Part shown: positions 1-11,600 of the stretch, one piece after another
How positions within the stretch are numbered: position 1 is the first letter of the stretch
Layout of the letters: every line of letters starts with the position of its first letter
Assembly: GCA_964058845.1 (NCBI GenBank)
Contig: CAXKVR010000044.1
Coordinates: 288,162-352,161 of the forward strand
From: Carex sylvatica
Lineage: Eukaryota > Streptophyta > Magnoliopsida > Poales > Cyperaceae
DNA: 64,000 bases
Reading direction: 5' to 3'
Translations under genes and position numbers: made by a program
The notes under the pieces: generated by a model
Seen by the model: only the letters and a program-made list of their open reading frames with translations
Database searches by the model: none
What the model was told of the DNA's origin: nothing

Positions 1-540
1 GGTCCGGTCCAGATTTTTTTTCTGTTTTATTTTACTGTTTTTTTTTGTTTTTTTTATTTTTTTCTATTTTTTTTCTTTGTAACCAATAAATTATAAATCA
101 AAATTCATTTAAACTAAAATTCATTTGACATGGTTGATTAATTTTAAGTGATCAAAATTCATTTATTTTAAGTGATCACTTTCCAGTTTGATTAATTATC
201 CTACTCGTATCTTTTTATTTTTTATGAACATAAATACTTCACAATTTTTAATATTAATTTCAAATAATAATATTTTTCTTATTTTATATTTTTTTTAGTT
301 CATTTACGTTTAAATTTAAGAATGGTTATATCTATTTTAATTGTTTATGTAATTATATCTTTCCTATAAAAATAAATAATACATATATACAAAACGAAAT
401 AAGAAAATCAAAAAATAAAAATTTTATTTGTTGTGAATTAAAGTCATAAATGTTCAATTTGTGAAAGTAAAAAACTAATTGAGATAAATGAAGGAAAAAT
501 AACATTGAAGTAAAGAAAATTACAACTATCAACTGATAGC
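1..540. other. AT-rich intergenic sequence
   Basis: This stretch is very AT-rich with several T-tracts at its left end. I see no reading frame, RNA gene or transposon terminus that I can support. Confidence 0.5.
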
Positions 541-580
541 TCAGCGTTGAAAGTAAAAATAATACAACGTCGAGATAATC

Positions 581-975
581 CTAATCGGAATCAGAGTTCC
601 ACTGCTTCTTTCGTTTTCCCTTTTGCCTGCTTCGCTTAGACTTGTCTAAGGCACAGGGTGGGCATATAAAATGCTTGAACCTTATATCCTCCCTTGTGCG
701 TGCCGGGTAGGCACTAATGCAGAAATGGTAGAAAGCTTGCAAACATTCTGCGCAACAGAACATCTCGCTCCTCTTTCCATATTGGTCATAGTGGTTGCAA
801 AAATCCACATTTTTTTTTGGGACTTTTCATGAAGGTTCTCGGAGTTTTCTTCTTTCATAAGTTTCTCGAGATCTCTTGAGCAAAAGTAGGGGAGGGCTCG
901 TGTACGAGATTTCACTGAGGGCTCTGCAATCGAGCTAAGGGCTCGCGTATGAGATTCCGCTGTGTTGGCACTCAT
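581..975 (-). pseudogene. Cys/His-rich (PHD-like) zinc-finger gene fragment, frameshifted
   Basis: Two overlapping minus-strand frames look like one broken protein. The upstream frame (ATG at 975) gives an N-terminal part rich in Ser, Arg and Glu. The downstream frame, ending at 581, gives CNHYDQ, then CCAEC, FYHFC and ICPPC, followed by a basic tail (KRSRQKGKRKKQW). The CxxC...HxxC...CPxC spacing resembles the second half of a PHD-type zinc finger, although the first Cys pair is irregular. The frames meet at an A9 tract (809-817 on the + strand shows T9); a one-base change there would join them. It could be a decayed gene fragment or a real gene with an unseen intron or a sequence error. No function is claimed beyond probable zinc binding. 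Confidence 0.35.
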
Positions 976-1154
976 TCTTAATAGAATAAATTCAGTTAGA
1001 ATTAATTAATGAATAAACTAATTAATATAAATTCGGTTAGAATTAATAATGTTAATAAGTCTGTTTGCATAAATTCGAATTCTTCTTTAAAATGAATATT
1101 TATATTAGCAATTCTTCATTAGTAATTCTTCTTTAAAATGAATATTTTTTGGAA

Positions 1155-1272
1155 AATCCAGGGCCATTCCAATACATCACCAAAACAATTTTAGTATAGA
1201 CTATTTTGTACGTGCATCCCTTGGGTCGGTCTTCTGGTACCAACTGTTTTGGTGATGTATCAGAATTGCCGT
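1155..1272. repeat. Short inverted repeat, possible MITE remnant
   Basis: TACATCACCAAAACA near 1174 is matched by its reverse complement, TGTTTTGGTGATGTA, near 1246, about 60 bp away. This would form a small hairpin or be the ends of a MITE of about 100 bp. No target-site duplication was seen. Confidence 0.35.
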
Positions 1273-1334
1273 AGATTCTCTTTGCCGAGTAGGCACCGTA
1301 GACTGTCTTGAGCTGTTTATGTTGCCCTCCAAAT

Positions 1335-2369
1335 CTACAAGGGTATGTTTAGTTAGTTTGAGAATAAACTATTTAAAAGTAAATCTAACATTTTCAAAAA
1401 TAAATCTAATCTATTCAAAAATAAATCTAACATTTTTAAAATAAATATAACTTATTAAAAAATGAATCCAACATTAAAAATCAAAATAAATACGAATTTA
1501 AAAATAAATCCAACATATTCAAAAATAATTCCAATTTGAAAAATAAAATCTAACCTATTTTTTTAACCTATTCAAAAATAAATTCAAATTTGAAAAATAA
1601 AACCTAACTTATTCAAAAATAAATGTAGTTACTTAACATATTCAAAAAATAAATCTAACCTATTTATTTAACCTATTAAAAATAAATTCGAATTTTAAAA
1701 ATAAAATCTAACATATTAAAAAATAAATCAAATTACTCTACATATTCACAAAAATGAATCTAACCTATTTTCTTAACCTATTAAAAATAAATTCGAATTT
1801 CAAAAATAAAATCTAACATATTCAAAATAAATCTAATTACATCACATATTCAAACAAATAAATCTAACCTATTTTTTAACCTATTAAAAATAAATCCGAA
1901 TTTCAAAAATAAAATCTAATATATTCAAAACAAATTACTTCACTTATTCAAAAAAAAAATCTAACATATTTTTTAACCTATTAAAAATAAATCCGAATTT
2001 CAAAAATAAAATCTAATATATTCAAAACAAATCTAATTACTTCACATATTCAAAAAAATAAATCTAACATATTTTTTTAACCTATTAAAAATAAATCCGA
2101 ATTTCAAAAATAAAATCTAACATATTCAAAATAAATCTAATTACTTCACATCTAACAAATCTAACATAAACTAAATAAATCTAACATATTCAATAAATCT
2201 AACAAATCTAACATAAAATAAATCTAACAAATCTAATTACTTAACAAATCTAACAAATCTAATTAACATAAAATAAATCGAACAAATCTAATTACTTAAC
2301 ATTCAATAAATCTAGCATAAACTAAATCTAACATTCAATTTAAATTCTAAATTTCTCTACAAAAATAAA
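1335..2369. repeat. Tandem array, about 104-bp period
   Basis: The phrase TTAACCTATTAAAAATAAAT recurs near 1564, 1668, 1772, 1875, 1971 and 2077, giving a period of about 104 bp. Within each unit the shorter words AATAAATCTAAC and CAAAAATAAA recur. The right end degenerates into short AATCTAACA words. The array continues from 4868 to about 4960, so the solo LTR at 2370-4867 was inserted into it. Confidence 0.75.
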
Positions 2370-4867
2370 TGTAACGTAGTGAAACTTTTAAAATAACAAG
2401 ATTTCAAAATATAATTAAATATAGTTAGTAGTTAAAAATCTAATGCGTGGAAATATTTTATACTGACTGATTGAGTTAAAGCGTCAAGAATCGAATTATA
2501 AATATAGAAAAACGGTCCAGTGCGGATGGATGACCCGCACTGCGGGTGGCTTCACCCGCACTGGGACAAGTTCCTTAATAAACGGCTGCAATTTCCTATG
2601 GGTGCGGATGGTGGTGTGGATGGGCACACACACTGCGGGTGAGTTCTGTACTCTTCTGAAAATTCCGCTAAGTACTGAATGCGGATGGGAGCATCCGCAC
2701 TGGCCTCAGTGCGTCCGCACTAGGCTCGGACATTTTTCTGCGCCGTGAGTGCGGCTGGACGGATCCGCAGTGCGGATGATTGATCCGCACTGTGGGGGTA
2801 TGTTTGTTATTTGCGCAGTGAATGCGGCTGGATGGATCCGCAGTGCGGATGATTGACCCGCACTGGGGTGTATTATGTGCTATTTTTGATATTTTTGAAG
2901 GACTTATGAGCAAAATGGACCAAATAATCTTTCTCTTCCTCTTTTTAATAAATAAAAATATTACATAAGGGCTTAATTGTGAAATAAAACATTTACATAA
3001 AGGGCCTATTTGTAACAAACATTTTAAAGTTTGTTAATAACAAAAAGTTGGAGGGTTATTTTGCAAAATTTCAATTAATACTTAAATCTCTTTCTTCTTC
3101 TTTCATTTTTCACGGGAATTAATTGAGAGAATTAGGGTAAGCCGAAAGAAAAAGAGAAAGAGAGAGAGAGAGAAATTGAGCGCGGAAACTGATCGAACTG
3201 ACCGGAAAATTGAGATTCGAGCTGAATTGACGATCCTTGAACGATTCTAAAGCTTCAATTTGGTATATCTTTCTCTCTTGCAATTCCTTGAAAACCCTAA
3301 ATTATTCGATTTGTCGTGATTTCGGTTGAAATTCGAATTAGGGTTTCAGTAATCGAGTTCTAGCTCGATTAGTTGTTAATTGGTGATAATTGATATGATT
3401 TGTCTTCCTTTTCTCTTGAAAACCATAATTCAAGTGATTTGTTAGATTTTTGGTGAAATTTCGAATTCGAATTTAATTTGAAACGTTATGACTCGATAAT
3501 CGACTTGACTTGTATTTAAATCGATTGAATTTCTTTTATTAATTCATCTATGCTTTGTTAACATAGGCATAGACCCTATCGAGTACGATTCAGCGAAATC
3601 GTCGGAAATTCGGAATCTCGTGATAACTGATTCTCTACGCATCTTATGCGATCAGGTGCGGGGGTTCACGGGATCTGTCTTGGGATTTATTTTTAAGAAT
3701 TAAATAGTTACGTATAATGGCATGTTGAATTTCTAATTGCATGCATCATGACATTATTGCATAATTAAGTAAATGATATATCGGAATTGCTATATTTAGG
3801 ATGACCTAGCATATTGGTATGGTTTTACTGATTGACTGTTCCTTTGATTCTGATAAGTGAATGAAACCACAGTACTGAATTGATATTGTTATATTATATT
3901 GTATATTCATAGTTATTGCAAAGTCTAGAGTCGACGCTAGACTTTGCCTCAGGAACCATATGCGCATTTGGGGAATGACCCCACTGAACCCAGTACCGGT
4001 TGGGTAGGGGATACTGTTATTACATATATTATTGTTGTGATTGTAGGAACACTGAACTGCGGTGTTACCGTATTGATAATCTTTGTTTCTGATTGAATTA
4101 CTTTATTGCTAATCGTGAAATTCTGACTGATATGCATGTTTAATTATGAACCAGAACCAATAGAACGGTTAAGCCGACGAAGATAGATAACTAATTTCTA
4201 TTCTTCCAACCTGACTTAGAGAGTTTGCATTTAGGTCCAAACATCCTGAATAATTCCGTTTTGATTTTCTCCGAATGTGATAATAGTAGAAGTTCGCTTG
4301 AATTCCCTTTTAAAGTAATTGCATTTCATGATTTGCGAATAAATAACTGAATAGTATACTAATGAATTGATTTAATTCTGATAATGGATTTCTTACAAAT
4401 CCAGTAGCCCTATTTAAATTCTGCACTGAGAAACTGCGAATAAGTTTCTCACCCCTTTTCCCCTCGTGGGTTTTTCAGGAAAGAAGGAATAGGATTTTGA
4501 GATCGTGCGGCGAGGAGAAGAAAGGAGAGGTATAGATATGCCTTAATTAATGATCGTTTTGTACTAGTTAAGTACTCAGATCATATTTTGTTGTGTATAA
4601 CCTTTGAACCAGACCTTTGTAAAACTTATTTTAATTATGTAGTGTAAATGTTTAATTCGTTAAGTAGGAGGTGTTGTAAGTAGGAGGTGTTGTAAGTAGG
4701 ATGTGTTTTAATTATCTGATTTTCATTAACTGCGTGTCTGAAAGATTTAAATTATTTGGATAAAATTGGGATGAATATGAATCATCTCATCGTACATGCC
4801 TCGTGAGTATATAGAAAATATATATTCACGGCGTAACTGTCGCGCCCCCTGGTTCCGGGGTGTGACA
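2370..4867 (+). mobile_element. Solo LTR, gypsy-like (copy 1)
   Basis: The 2498-bp element begins TGTAACG and ends GGGGTGTGACA. It is flanked by a perfect 5-bp target-site duplication, ATAAA (2365-2369 and 4868-4872), and the interrupted tandem array resumes on the right. The same LTR family occurs at 19802-22615 and 37628-40147, sharing the GTGCGG hairpin array, a GA-rich tract followed by GAGCGCGGAAACTGATCG (AAGCGCGG in the 37.6-kb copy), the CAGTACCGGTTGGG block and the terminal GTGTGACA. No internal retrotransposon coding region is present, so this is a solo LTR left by LTR-LTR recombination. Assignment to a Del/Tekay-like Ty3/gypsy lineage rests only on LTR length and the GTGTGACA end. 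Confidence 0.9.
2516..2872. repeat. Array of GTGCGG...CCGCAC inverted repeats inside LTR copy 1
   Basis: Imperfect palindromes of about 22-24 bp (AGTGCGGATGATTGATCCGC type) alternate with compact ones (AGTGCGTCCGCACT). At least seven are visible between 2518 and 2870. They lie about 150-500 bp inside the LTR 5' end, where U3 promoter sequence is expected. Their role is unknown. Confidence 0.8.
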
Positions 4868-5249
4868 ATAAATCTAACAAAAATTAAATCTAACATCAAA
4901 TTTAAAATTTAAATTACTCTACAAAAATAAATTAATCTAACATGAAATAAATGTAGACTTTAAATCTCGCGGGAAATTCTTGCGGGAGGTGCCGAACTTT
5001 GTAATTTTGATACCATTGTAATTTTGTTTGCATATTTGTAGAATTAATTAAATTTTCAACTATATTTTTTTTAAAACAATAAATTTGAAATTTAAAAATA
5101 ATAAAATTTGAGATTGAGAGAATGAGATAATAGAGATGAAAATATTGAGAATTTGAGATGGAGATGCGAAAATATTGGGAGGAAGAGGGGTGTATTTAAA
5201 GAGTTTTGATTGGGAGAGGAATAAAATTTTAATTTTAATTAAAAAAAAT

Positions 5250-5470
5250 AGAAAAGGGTTCGGGCACGGGCACTGGTCACAGGTAGCTGGATTTGGGGGG
5301 AAGGAGATTTGAAATTTGAAAGAAAAAAACCGATACGGGTACACGGACACGGGTCAAGGGCACGGATTACCGTACATGAATATACGGTTGCGGGCACGGG
5401 TAAGGAGTTAAACCCGGCCGGGTTCACGGGTACGCAGACCGGACTGGGTTCGATCCCCGGAGGTTTAATC
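5250..5470. repeat. GC-rich block of CGGGCACGGG-type words
   Basis: In otherwise AT-rich DNA, CGGGCACGGGCAC, CGGGTACACGGACACGGG, GGGCACGGATTACCG and CGGGCACGGGTAAGG follow one another, ending at CTGGGTTCGATCCCCGG. It resembles the sub-terminal repeats of DNA transposons, but I could not define termini. I see nothing coding in 4960-5900. Confidence 0.4.
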
Positions 5471-5906
5471 AATACACTACTATAACGTGACATATAGCGC
5501 TTTAATTGAGCAGTTAGATAGCATTTAATACAAATATAAATACTTTGCTATCTTGTGGAGTTGTAAATAATTAACTTTGTAAGTACTCTTTTTTTAATCA
5601 ATAATTGAAATCGTTAGTAACCCCTTACGCCACTAACCATAAAAAAAATATGTATTTTTTAAGTTTCCGCTTAATTTTTTTTATTTATTTATCGATAATC
5701 ACCACATTCCTAAAAGTATCTCTCAAGCTCAACTATCACTCCAAATCTGTTGCAGATATATAGGACCTTCAATTAGAGACAAATTAGACAAAGGTGCATG
5801 CATGCTTTTCTTCCCAACCAAAACAAAGATAGCAAGATAAACACAAAATTGAAAATACCACCAAAAAAAAAATTATATGGAATAATTGAGGAAAATTATA
5901 CATTTA

Positions 5907-6539
5907 TTACTTATCAGATACTCGAGCTTGATTCGTGTCACAATCTCTCGTTTCTGCACTGGAATTCCCACGACTGGGGATGAGGTCACGACCCACTACA
6001 TCTTCAACCCAAGGAGCGCGCTGTCTGGCAAAGGAGCATAAATACGGCAGAAAGAGGGCTGAATAAACAACAAACAACAAAACCCCCGCAGCAAGCACAA
6101 TTACATAAATAGAAGTCGAAAGACTCCTCCCACAGCCTGCCGCATAGGCAATCATCAGGCTGATCAAGTCAAGCACCATGCTGATATACAGCATAACGAC
6201 CTTAGACATATCACAATAGAACTTCTCACTCATGAGAAGTATTATTATAACCAACGATGTCATGAATGCAGTCGCATTAGCATAGAAAAAGGTTGTGTAT
6301 CGTTCCGGAGATCTGTCACGAAGAATTGGAGAACCGGCTTCATGATTGGCATTGTCATCTTGCCAAAATCCTCCAAGTGGGTTTAGACCAGTTGTATATG
6401 TTACAGATGCGACTAGAACAGCGACAACCATAATCCACCCACGCATCTCATCAAACCACTTTTTTCTCGCAGCCTCTTTTGGCGAGAGGTTGTTATTGTT
6501 CTTTGGTGGAACAGTGCTGAGACTAATCTCAGAGGACAT
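5907..6539 (-). CDS. PGG-domain membrane protein
   Basis: A single open frame of 210 residues from an ATG at 6539 to a stop at 5907. Residues about 20-60 carry the PGG-domain signature: a basic stretch (AARKKWFDEMRGWIMVVAVL), then a TYTTGLNPLGGFWQ motif in which the usual PPGGFWQ reads PLGGFWQ. About four hydrophobic segments follow (near residues 34-50, 87-105, 115-133 and 142-165), then a hydrophilic tail. In plants this domain usually sits C-terminal to ankyrin repeats in plasma-membrane proteins of the ACD6/ITN1 type. No ankyrin repeats are seen upstream on this strand, so this is either a stand-alone PGG protein or the last part of a larger gene. A hAT-type MITE lies about 290 bp upstream of the ATG. 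The exact role is unknown. Confidence 0.75.
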   Translation of the reverse strand: MSSEISLSTVPPKNNNNLSPKEAARKKWFDEMRGWIMVVAVLVASVTYTTGLNPLGGFWQDDNANHEAGSPILRDRSPERYTTFFYANATAFMTSLVIIILLMSEKFYCDMSKVVMLYISMVLDLISLMIAYAAGCGRSLSTSIYVIVLAAGVLLFVVYSALFLPYLCSFARQRAPWVEDVVGRDLIPSRGNSSAETRDCDTNQARVSDK

Positions 6540-6831
6540 GGTGGATTGAGAGCTGACTTGAGAATGGTGCTTAATTAGCTTCTTCTTTGATAGAATTGTT
6601 ATATATGGATAATTAACATGGATTATAGAATAATATTCTTGATCTATAGAATGATAAAGACTGGCATAATAATAGAATAAAGAAATGTACCTGAGCAGCT
6701 AATCGAGGAATAAAGATATGCTTTGCTTTTAAAAGTGAATGGAAACCACCTTTTATGAATGTTACTGAAAACCACGCTTTTGTGCTAATAATTGTCAGAT
6801 AAGATATGTTATGGTAGTGGTACAGGGGGTA

Positions 6832-7023
6832 GGGAAATAAATCTGCTACGATTCTAAGGGGATTGTAGGGTCCTACGATTCTAAATCCAACCTTTCATTT
6901 GTTTTGAGATTCATGCATAAAAAACAATTTCTATAGAGATTCGTACAACTCAAAAAAATGAAATGTTAGATTTAAAATCGTAGGATCCTACAATCGCTTA
7001 GGATCGTAGCAGATTTATTTCCC
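6832..7023. mobile_element. hAT-like MITE upstream of the PGG gene
   Basis: A 192-bp element with long terminal inverted repeats: GGGAAATAAATCTGCTACGA at the left and its complement ending TAGCAGATTTATTTCCC at the right. The flanks AGGGGGTA (6824-6831) and ACGGGGTA (7024-7031) look like an 8-bp target-site duplication with one mismatch, as in hAT elements. It lies in the promoter or 5' region of the minus-strand PGG gene. Confidence 0.75.
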
Positions 7024-7031
7024 ACGGGGTA

Positions 7032-8600
7032 GTAATCAATTTCTTGCCATTTCCTAAAAGGAAAATAGATACTACCTAATTGAACCATGAAAGTCAAAAG
7101 TGCGCTCAGTTGCATGTTTGTTCCTCATTGTTAAAGGAATCGAAACAATGAGGCTAGCCACAGCTGCTTCCATATTGGGGATTATTGTGTAAGTAATAGA
7201 AACCGCAGAATATATTGGTGCGAAATAATTTCACTTCTAAACACTCCGAATTGACTAAAATATATTAATTATAGCTTAATTCTTGTAATGTAAATGCAGA
7301 ATTGGAGTAAGTGAATGACTTTGATTCATATTGTTAATCATGAGAACTATAAGAAATATGACACCAATCCAACTTTTCAGCCGCAAGCCAGGGCTGGCCA
7401 GAGATTTTTCATGGGAGATATGGTTAGTTCAGAGGTCCTGAGCCCATGCCGGATACCAGCTCCTTCTGTAATTGATGGCGGTGATGGGTGCTATGAAAAA
7501 ATTGTGCAGGGTCAGGGTGAACCCGGATCTGATAGTGGATTGAATTATGGCATTGGTTTTATATTATTTTTTTCACATTTAGAATGCTTTTCGTGTCTCT
7601 TGCAGCACAAAGAAAAGATTTGATACCCAAATGTATTATAAAAGAAGAGTTTAGGTACCAGAATTTTACTTGAGAGGGTATCAGATACCAATCATACCAT
7701 AATATTATTCCAGAACAGAATAAAAGAAGAGATTTGGTAAAAGTGTTAGATGAACAAAGATCATATATACTCCTAATCTTTGGTAAACACACTTCCAATT
7801 TCATAGAAAAGTCCAAGTTCTATTATAGAAATAAAATACAAAAAATTCCGTACCACAACTTCAATGCTTCGCTTTCATTTCTTGTTTGCACGGCAAATTC
7901 AAGTCACTTGCATGAGTTCTGGAAGTATTATGATACTAAATGTTTTTATTTTTAATATAACAATTTTTGCATATATAAACCATACTGAATCCGAGAGCTT
8001 TGAAAACCAATGTATTTCTCTATCTGTATCATATCAGATATAATTCTCAAAACCATGGCCATTCAAAATTTGTATGTCATATCGATTGTGGAACGGCACA
8101 TAGCAAGACGAAATCAAAATAATTATGCTACAATGTAGAAACTAAACCAGAACTGTCGCAGTAAATTTCGATATCACCAAATAAAGCATTCAGCTTGTGA
8201 TCTACGGTTTTGCTCAAATAAACCGACTAGCATCCATTCATCAAATATGACATCATTTGAGTATGAGTAGCTAGAAAACAAATACCAAACTAAAATAGGT
8301 CCCTCAATTTGATTTGTATTACCACAACAACTATAAATGACAAGTATTTTGCTAGTCATAACTTACAACTAATATTTCCTTTATTAACATGTCATAAAAA
8401 CATGCTAGGAAATCATATGCTTTCAAAAGCAACTGAATAACGGTGAGAAAAAAAAATGAAAAATAATTGACACAAATATACCAAAACTAACACCACGACC
8501 TTATAAATTACATCACCATAATACAAGTTACATCTGAGCAGAAGAAATCCTCAAAAAGCAAGCAAATCAAAACAGCAAAGGAAGAGCGCAAATAGACTAA
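7032..8600. other. Intergenic sequence without recognised gene
   Basis: AT-rich sequence between the PGG gene and the 3' end of the ARF-GAP gene. The interval 8360-8609 probably contains the AGD12 3' UTR. No other supported feature was found. Confidence 0.45.
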
Positions 8601-8609
8601 ACTTGCACT

Positions 8610-11600
8610 TTATTCCTCCAGTGGAACCCACTCAAGCTCGAGGTTAAGGTCACCGGACTCAACATTTTGTAATTTTAGAGACACCTCCTGCTTGATTTTA
8701 CCGTCTACTATATTTACGATGCTGTCATCTATTAGGGCATTGTCACTGGTCTTGAACCACTTCCCAATCTGCATGTCACCGAAAACAGAAGGGTCACCAA
8801 AGGCGAGAGCTGACGTGACCATCGGCTGGAGGTCAATCTCTGCCTCCCCCATTATGTCGTCAGCCGAGAACAAGTCGTGGTCGTATACTTGCTATCATTT
8901 AAAAAAAATATATATAGTTTGTAAGGCGGCATAAGTGAATACTTATCTAGTGAGTAAAACTAGGTCTACCTTACGAATCCGAACCGTTGAAACCCGTCTA
9001 CCTTAAGAGTAATGCATCTACATGCAAAAAGTTTAAGTTTTCGAATTATTTTTGTAGAGAGTCAAGTGGTCAAAAAACATTAAAAAAATGAATGCATTAA
9101 AATTAATTTATAAACCTTCTAATTTTGACCACTTGACTTTATACTAAACTAATACGAAAGTTTAAATTTTTTGCATGTAGACGCATACTCGTAAGGTAGA
9201 CAAGTTTCAACGGTTCGGATTCATCATTTGAAGTCAACCCGATAGATTTTAGAGTTGGCTTTCACAAAGAGACTTGGTGAACTTAGGAACACCCTAGTTC
9301 TACTCCTGATCTAGTATATTTAAAGCATGACAAGGGTATACCAAAATTAAAGTTGGTGAACATGGTTAAACCTGCTCCTTGTATCTAAACTAAGGTGCAT
9401 TATACATTAGAACAAAATATATTTTATGTGAAAATGTTATACTACAAAGTTGGTGAACCCACTTTGGCAATGCATTTGCAGCATTTCATTAAGATGTAAT
9501 ACCATCTCTCAAGAACTATTAAAGTTAAAATTGAAACTGACTCGAATTTTTTATTTAACAGAGTTGATAATTTGCTTCTATTTCTCCCAATGAAATGAAT
9601 TATGCTCCAAACCTTTCTATTAGTTAAAAATTTTAGGGCATGCGCTTAGTTAACATATAACTGGTTAGGCAACAGGTCCCAAGCTTTAAAACAACATGCT
9701 CCTAACTTCAATCAAATTGTCAAATAGTTAGTTCAGTAAATTTGTCAGGTCAGTATTGAAATCCCCAACAAATACCAGATGGAAATTCAAAAATGATAAG
9801 ATTTGTTTTAATTACTTGTTCACATTATCTTATAAAATTTGGATGTGTTAAAAGATTATATAATTGCTAGTCAACAAACCAGTTTTAGAGGACCATAATG
9901 CTGAGGAACCCTTAGCTTAAACACTTCATCCCAGACAGGATTCAGGTTGCTCTTTTTCACTGTCGTCTGTACTTTCTGAAATATAAATCAATCTAATCCA
10001 TGTTAGACAAATGAAAAATGAGGGAATTTTCAGAAACAAAATGTATCAAGGAATGCTGCCTTCACAAGGCACAGTACAGAATGAGTTGTTGCATGCTTTT
10101 ATCCTTTTGTGATTCAATTTTATGGGTAAATTGCAGAAGTCAAAATATGATGTACACCTCCCTGCAGAACAGAACATTCACCAACCAACCAACCCCCCCC
10201 CCCGCCCCAACACCCAAAAAAAAAAAAAGAGGAAATAAAAATTAAAAATAAGAAGATGATGATGATAACACAATGAGAGTATAAGCTCACCAAGCCCTTT
10301 GGTGAGCTTAACTCCAAACCCTATCGAAATGACTTCAAACATCAGATCCAAACCGTTGAAACCGATCTATTTCACGAGTGATGTGTTTACATATCCAATT
10401 TATATATTTTCAACTTAATTTAGTATAAAATCAAGCGGTCTAAACAAGAAGGTTTATAAGTTAATTTAGTGTGTTCATTTTTCGTCATTTTTTTACCACT
10501 TGACTTTATTCAAAGTTAATTTGAAAATTTATAAATTTGACATGTAAAACGCATCACTTGTGAAGTAGATCGGTTTCAACAGTTTGGATACATCGTTTGA
10601 AGTCAATCTGATAGGTTTCGGAGTTAACCTCACAAAGGACTTGGTGAGCTTAAGAACACCCTGATTCTACTCAACATAATGATTATAATAACAATAGTAG
10701 TAGTAGTATAGTAATAACAATAACAACAACAACAACAATAATAATAATAATAATAATCATCATCATCATCTTCCCAAACCATACCAAATATAGGCTACAG
10801 CCCTACAAAACTTCCCTCACTAGAAAATATGCCAAAAATACCCTCCCTTCACCATTTGTGTAGTATAATGGAGAAAGAGATGATCTTTGGAATATTTGAA
10901 GAGACCCAAAGATGACAGGTGTGGGGAATACTTCCCATGTAACAGAGGTACCAGTCATATTGATTTTGAGAGGGGGTATATATATTTGTTCCATGGTTAT
11001 AATTTTCATTCTTGAGTTAAAGTTTGGTGCATCCGCTAAGCACCAGCTGTTCCATCACCCCAACATAAAAGAAGGCAAAATGAAACAGAATTTTAAATGC
11101 CCATAACTTGCAAAATCAGCTCAATACTGACCAGTCCGGCAACAAATATAGCAATAAATTGTACATATGAAATGAACAAATTACCTGCTGGCCGAGGTGT
11201 ATAACAACATAAGGGTCACTAGAGCGAATGTCGCGCACTGCTAAGTTGGTACCTTTAACCACCTTGACATTTATGTCTCCCACAAACTCTCTCGTATCTT
11301 CCTATGAGATCATTTAGGAAAATTATAATACCTAGTTGTTATCATCTACAACCTAAAGTCTGCTACTGGATCATAGGTAGCATTCAGGTACTGCAACAGT
11401 AATTATACTTTTGATTCTTTTAACATGAGTATCTAACTAGTGTTTTACTTGGGGTCTTCTCAATTGGACTTGAGATCACAAGAGTATACCTTCCTAAACT
11501 TTTCAGTTACATTCCTGCAGGAATTGCTCGATTAATAGGAAAAGCGATAATACAAGTGTACTTACCTAGATCTTTCTATCAATTTAATAAATTGTACTGG

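Noticed and set aside
2516..2872. CRISPR-like regular repeats
   Set aside because: Units are palindromic and variable with no unique spacers of constant length, inside an LTR, in a plant genome.
5440..5466. tRNA-like GGTTCGATCCCCGG (box B resemblance)
   Set aside because: No box A, D-arm or acceptor stem at the right distance; part of a GC-rich repeat block.
7315..7623. 102-codon plus-strand frame
   Set aside because: No recognisable domain, no splice or promoter context, and composition typical of intergenic DNA here.
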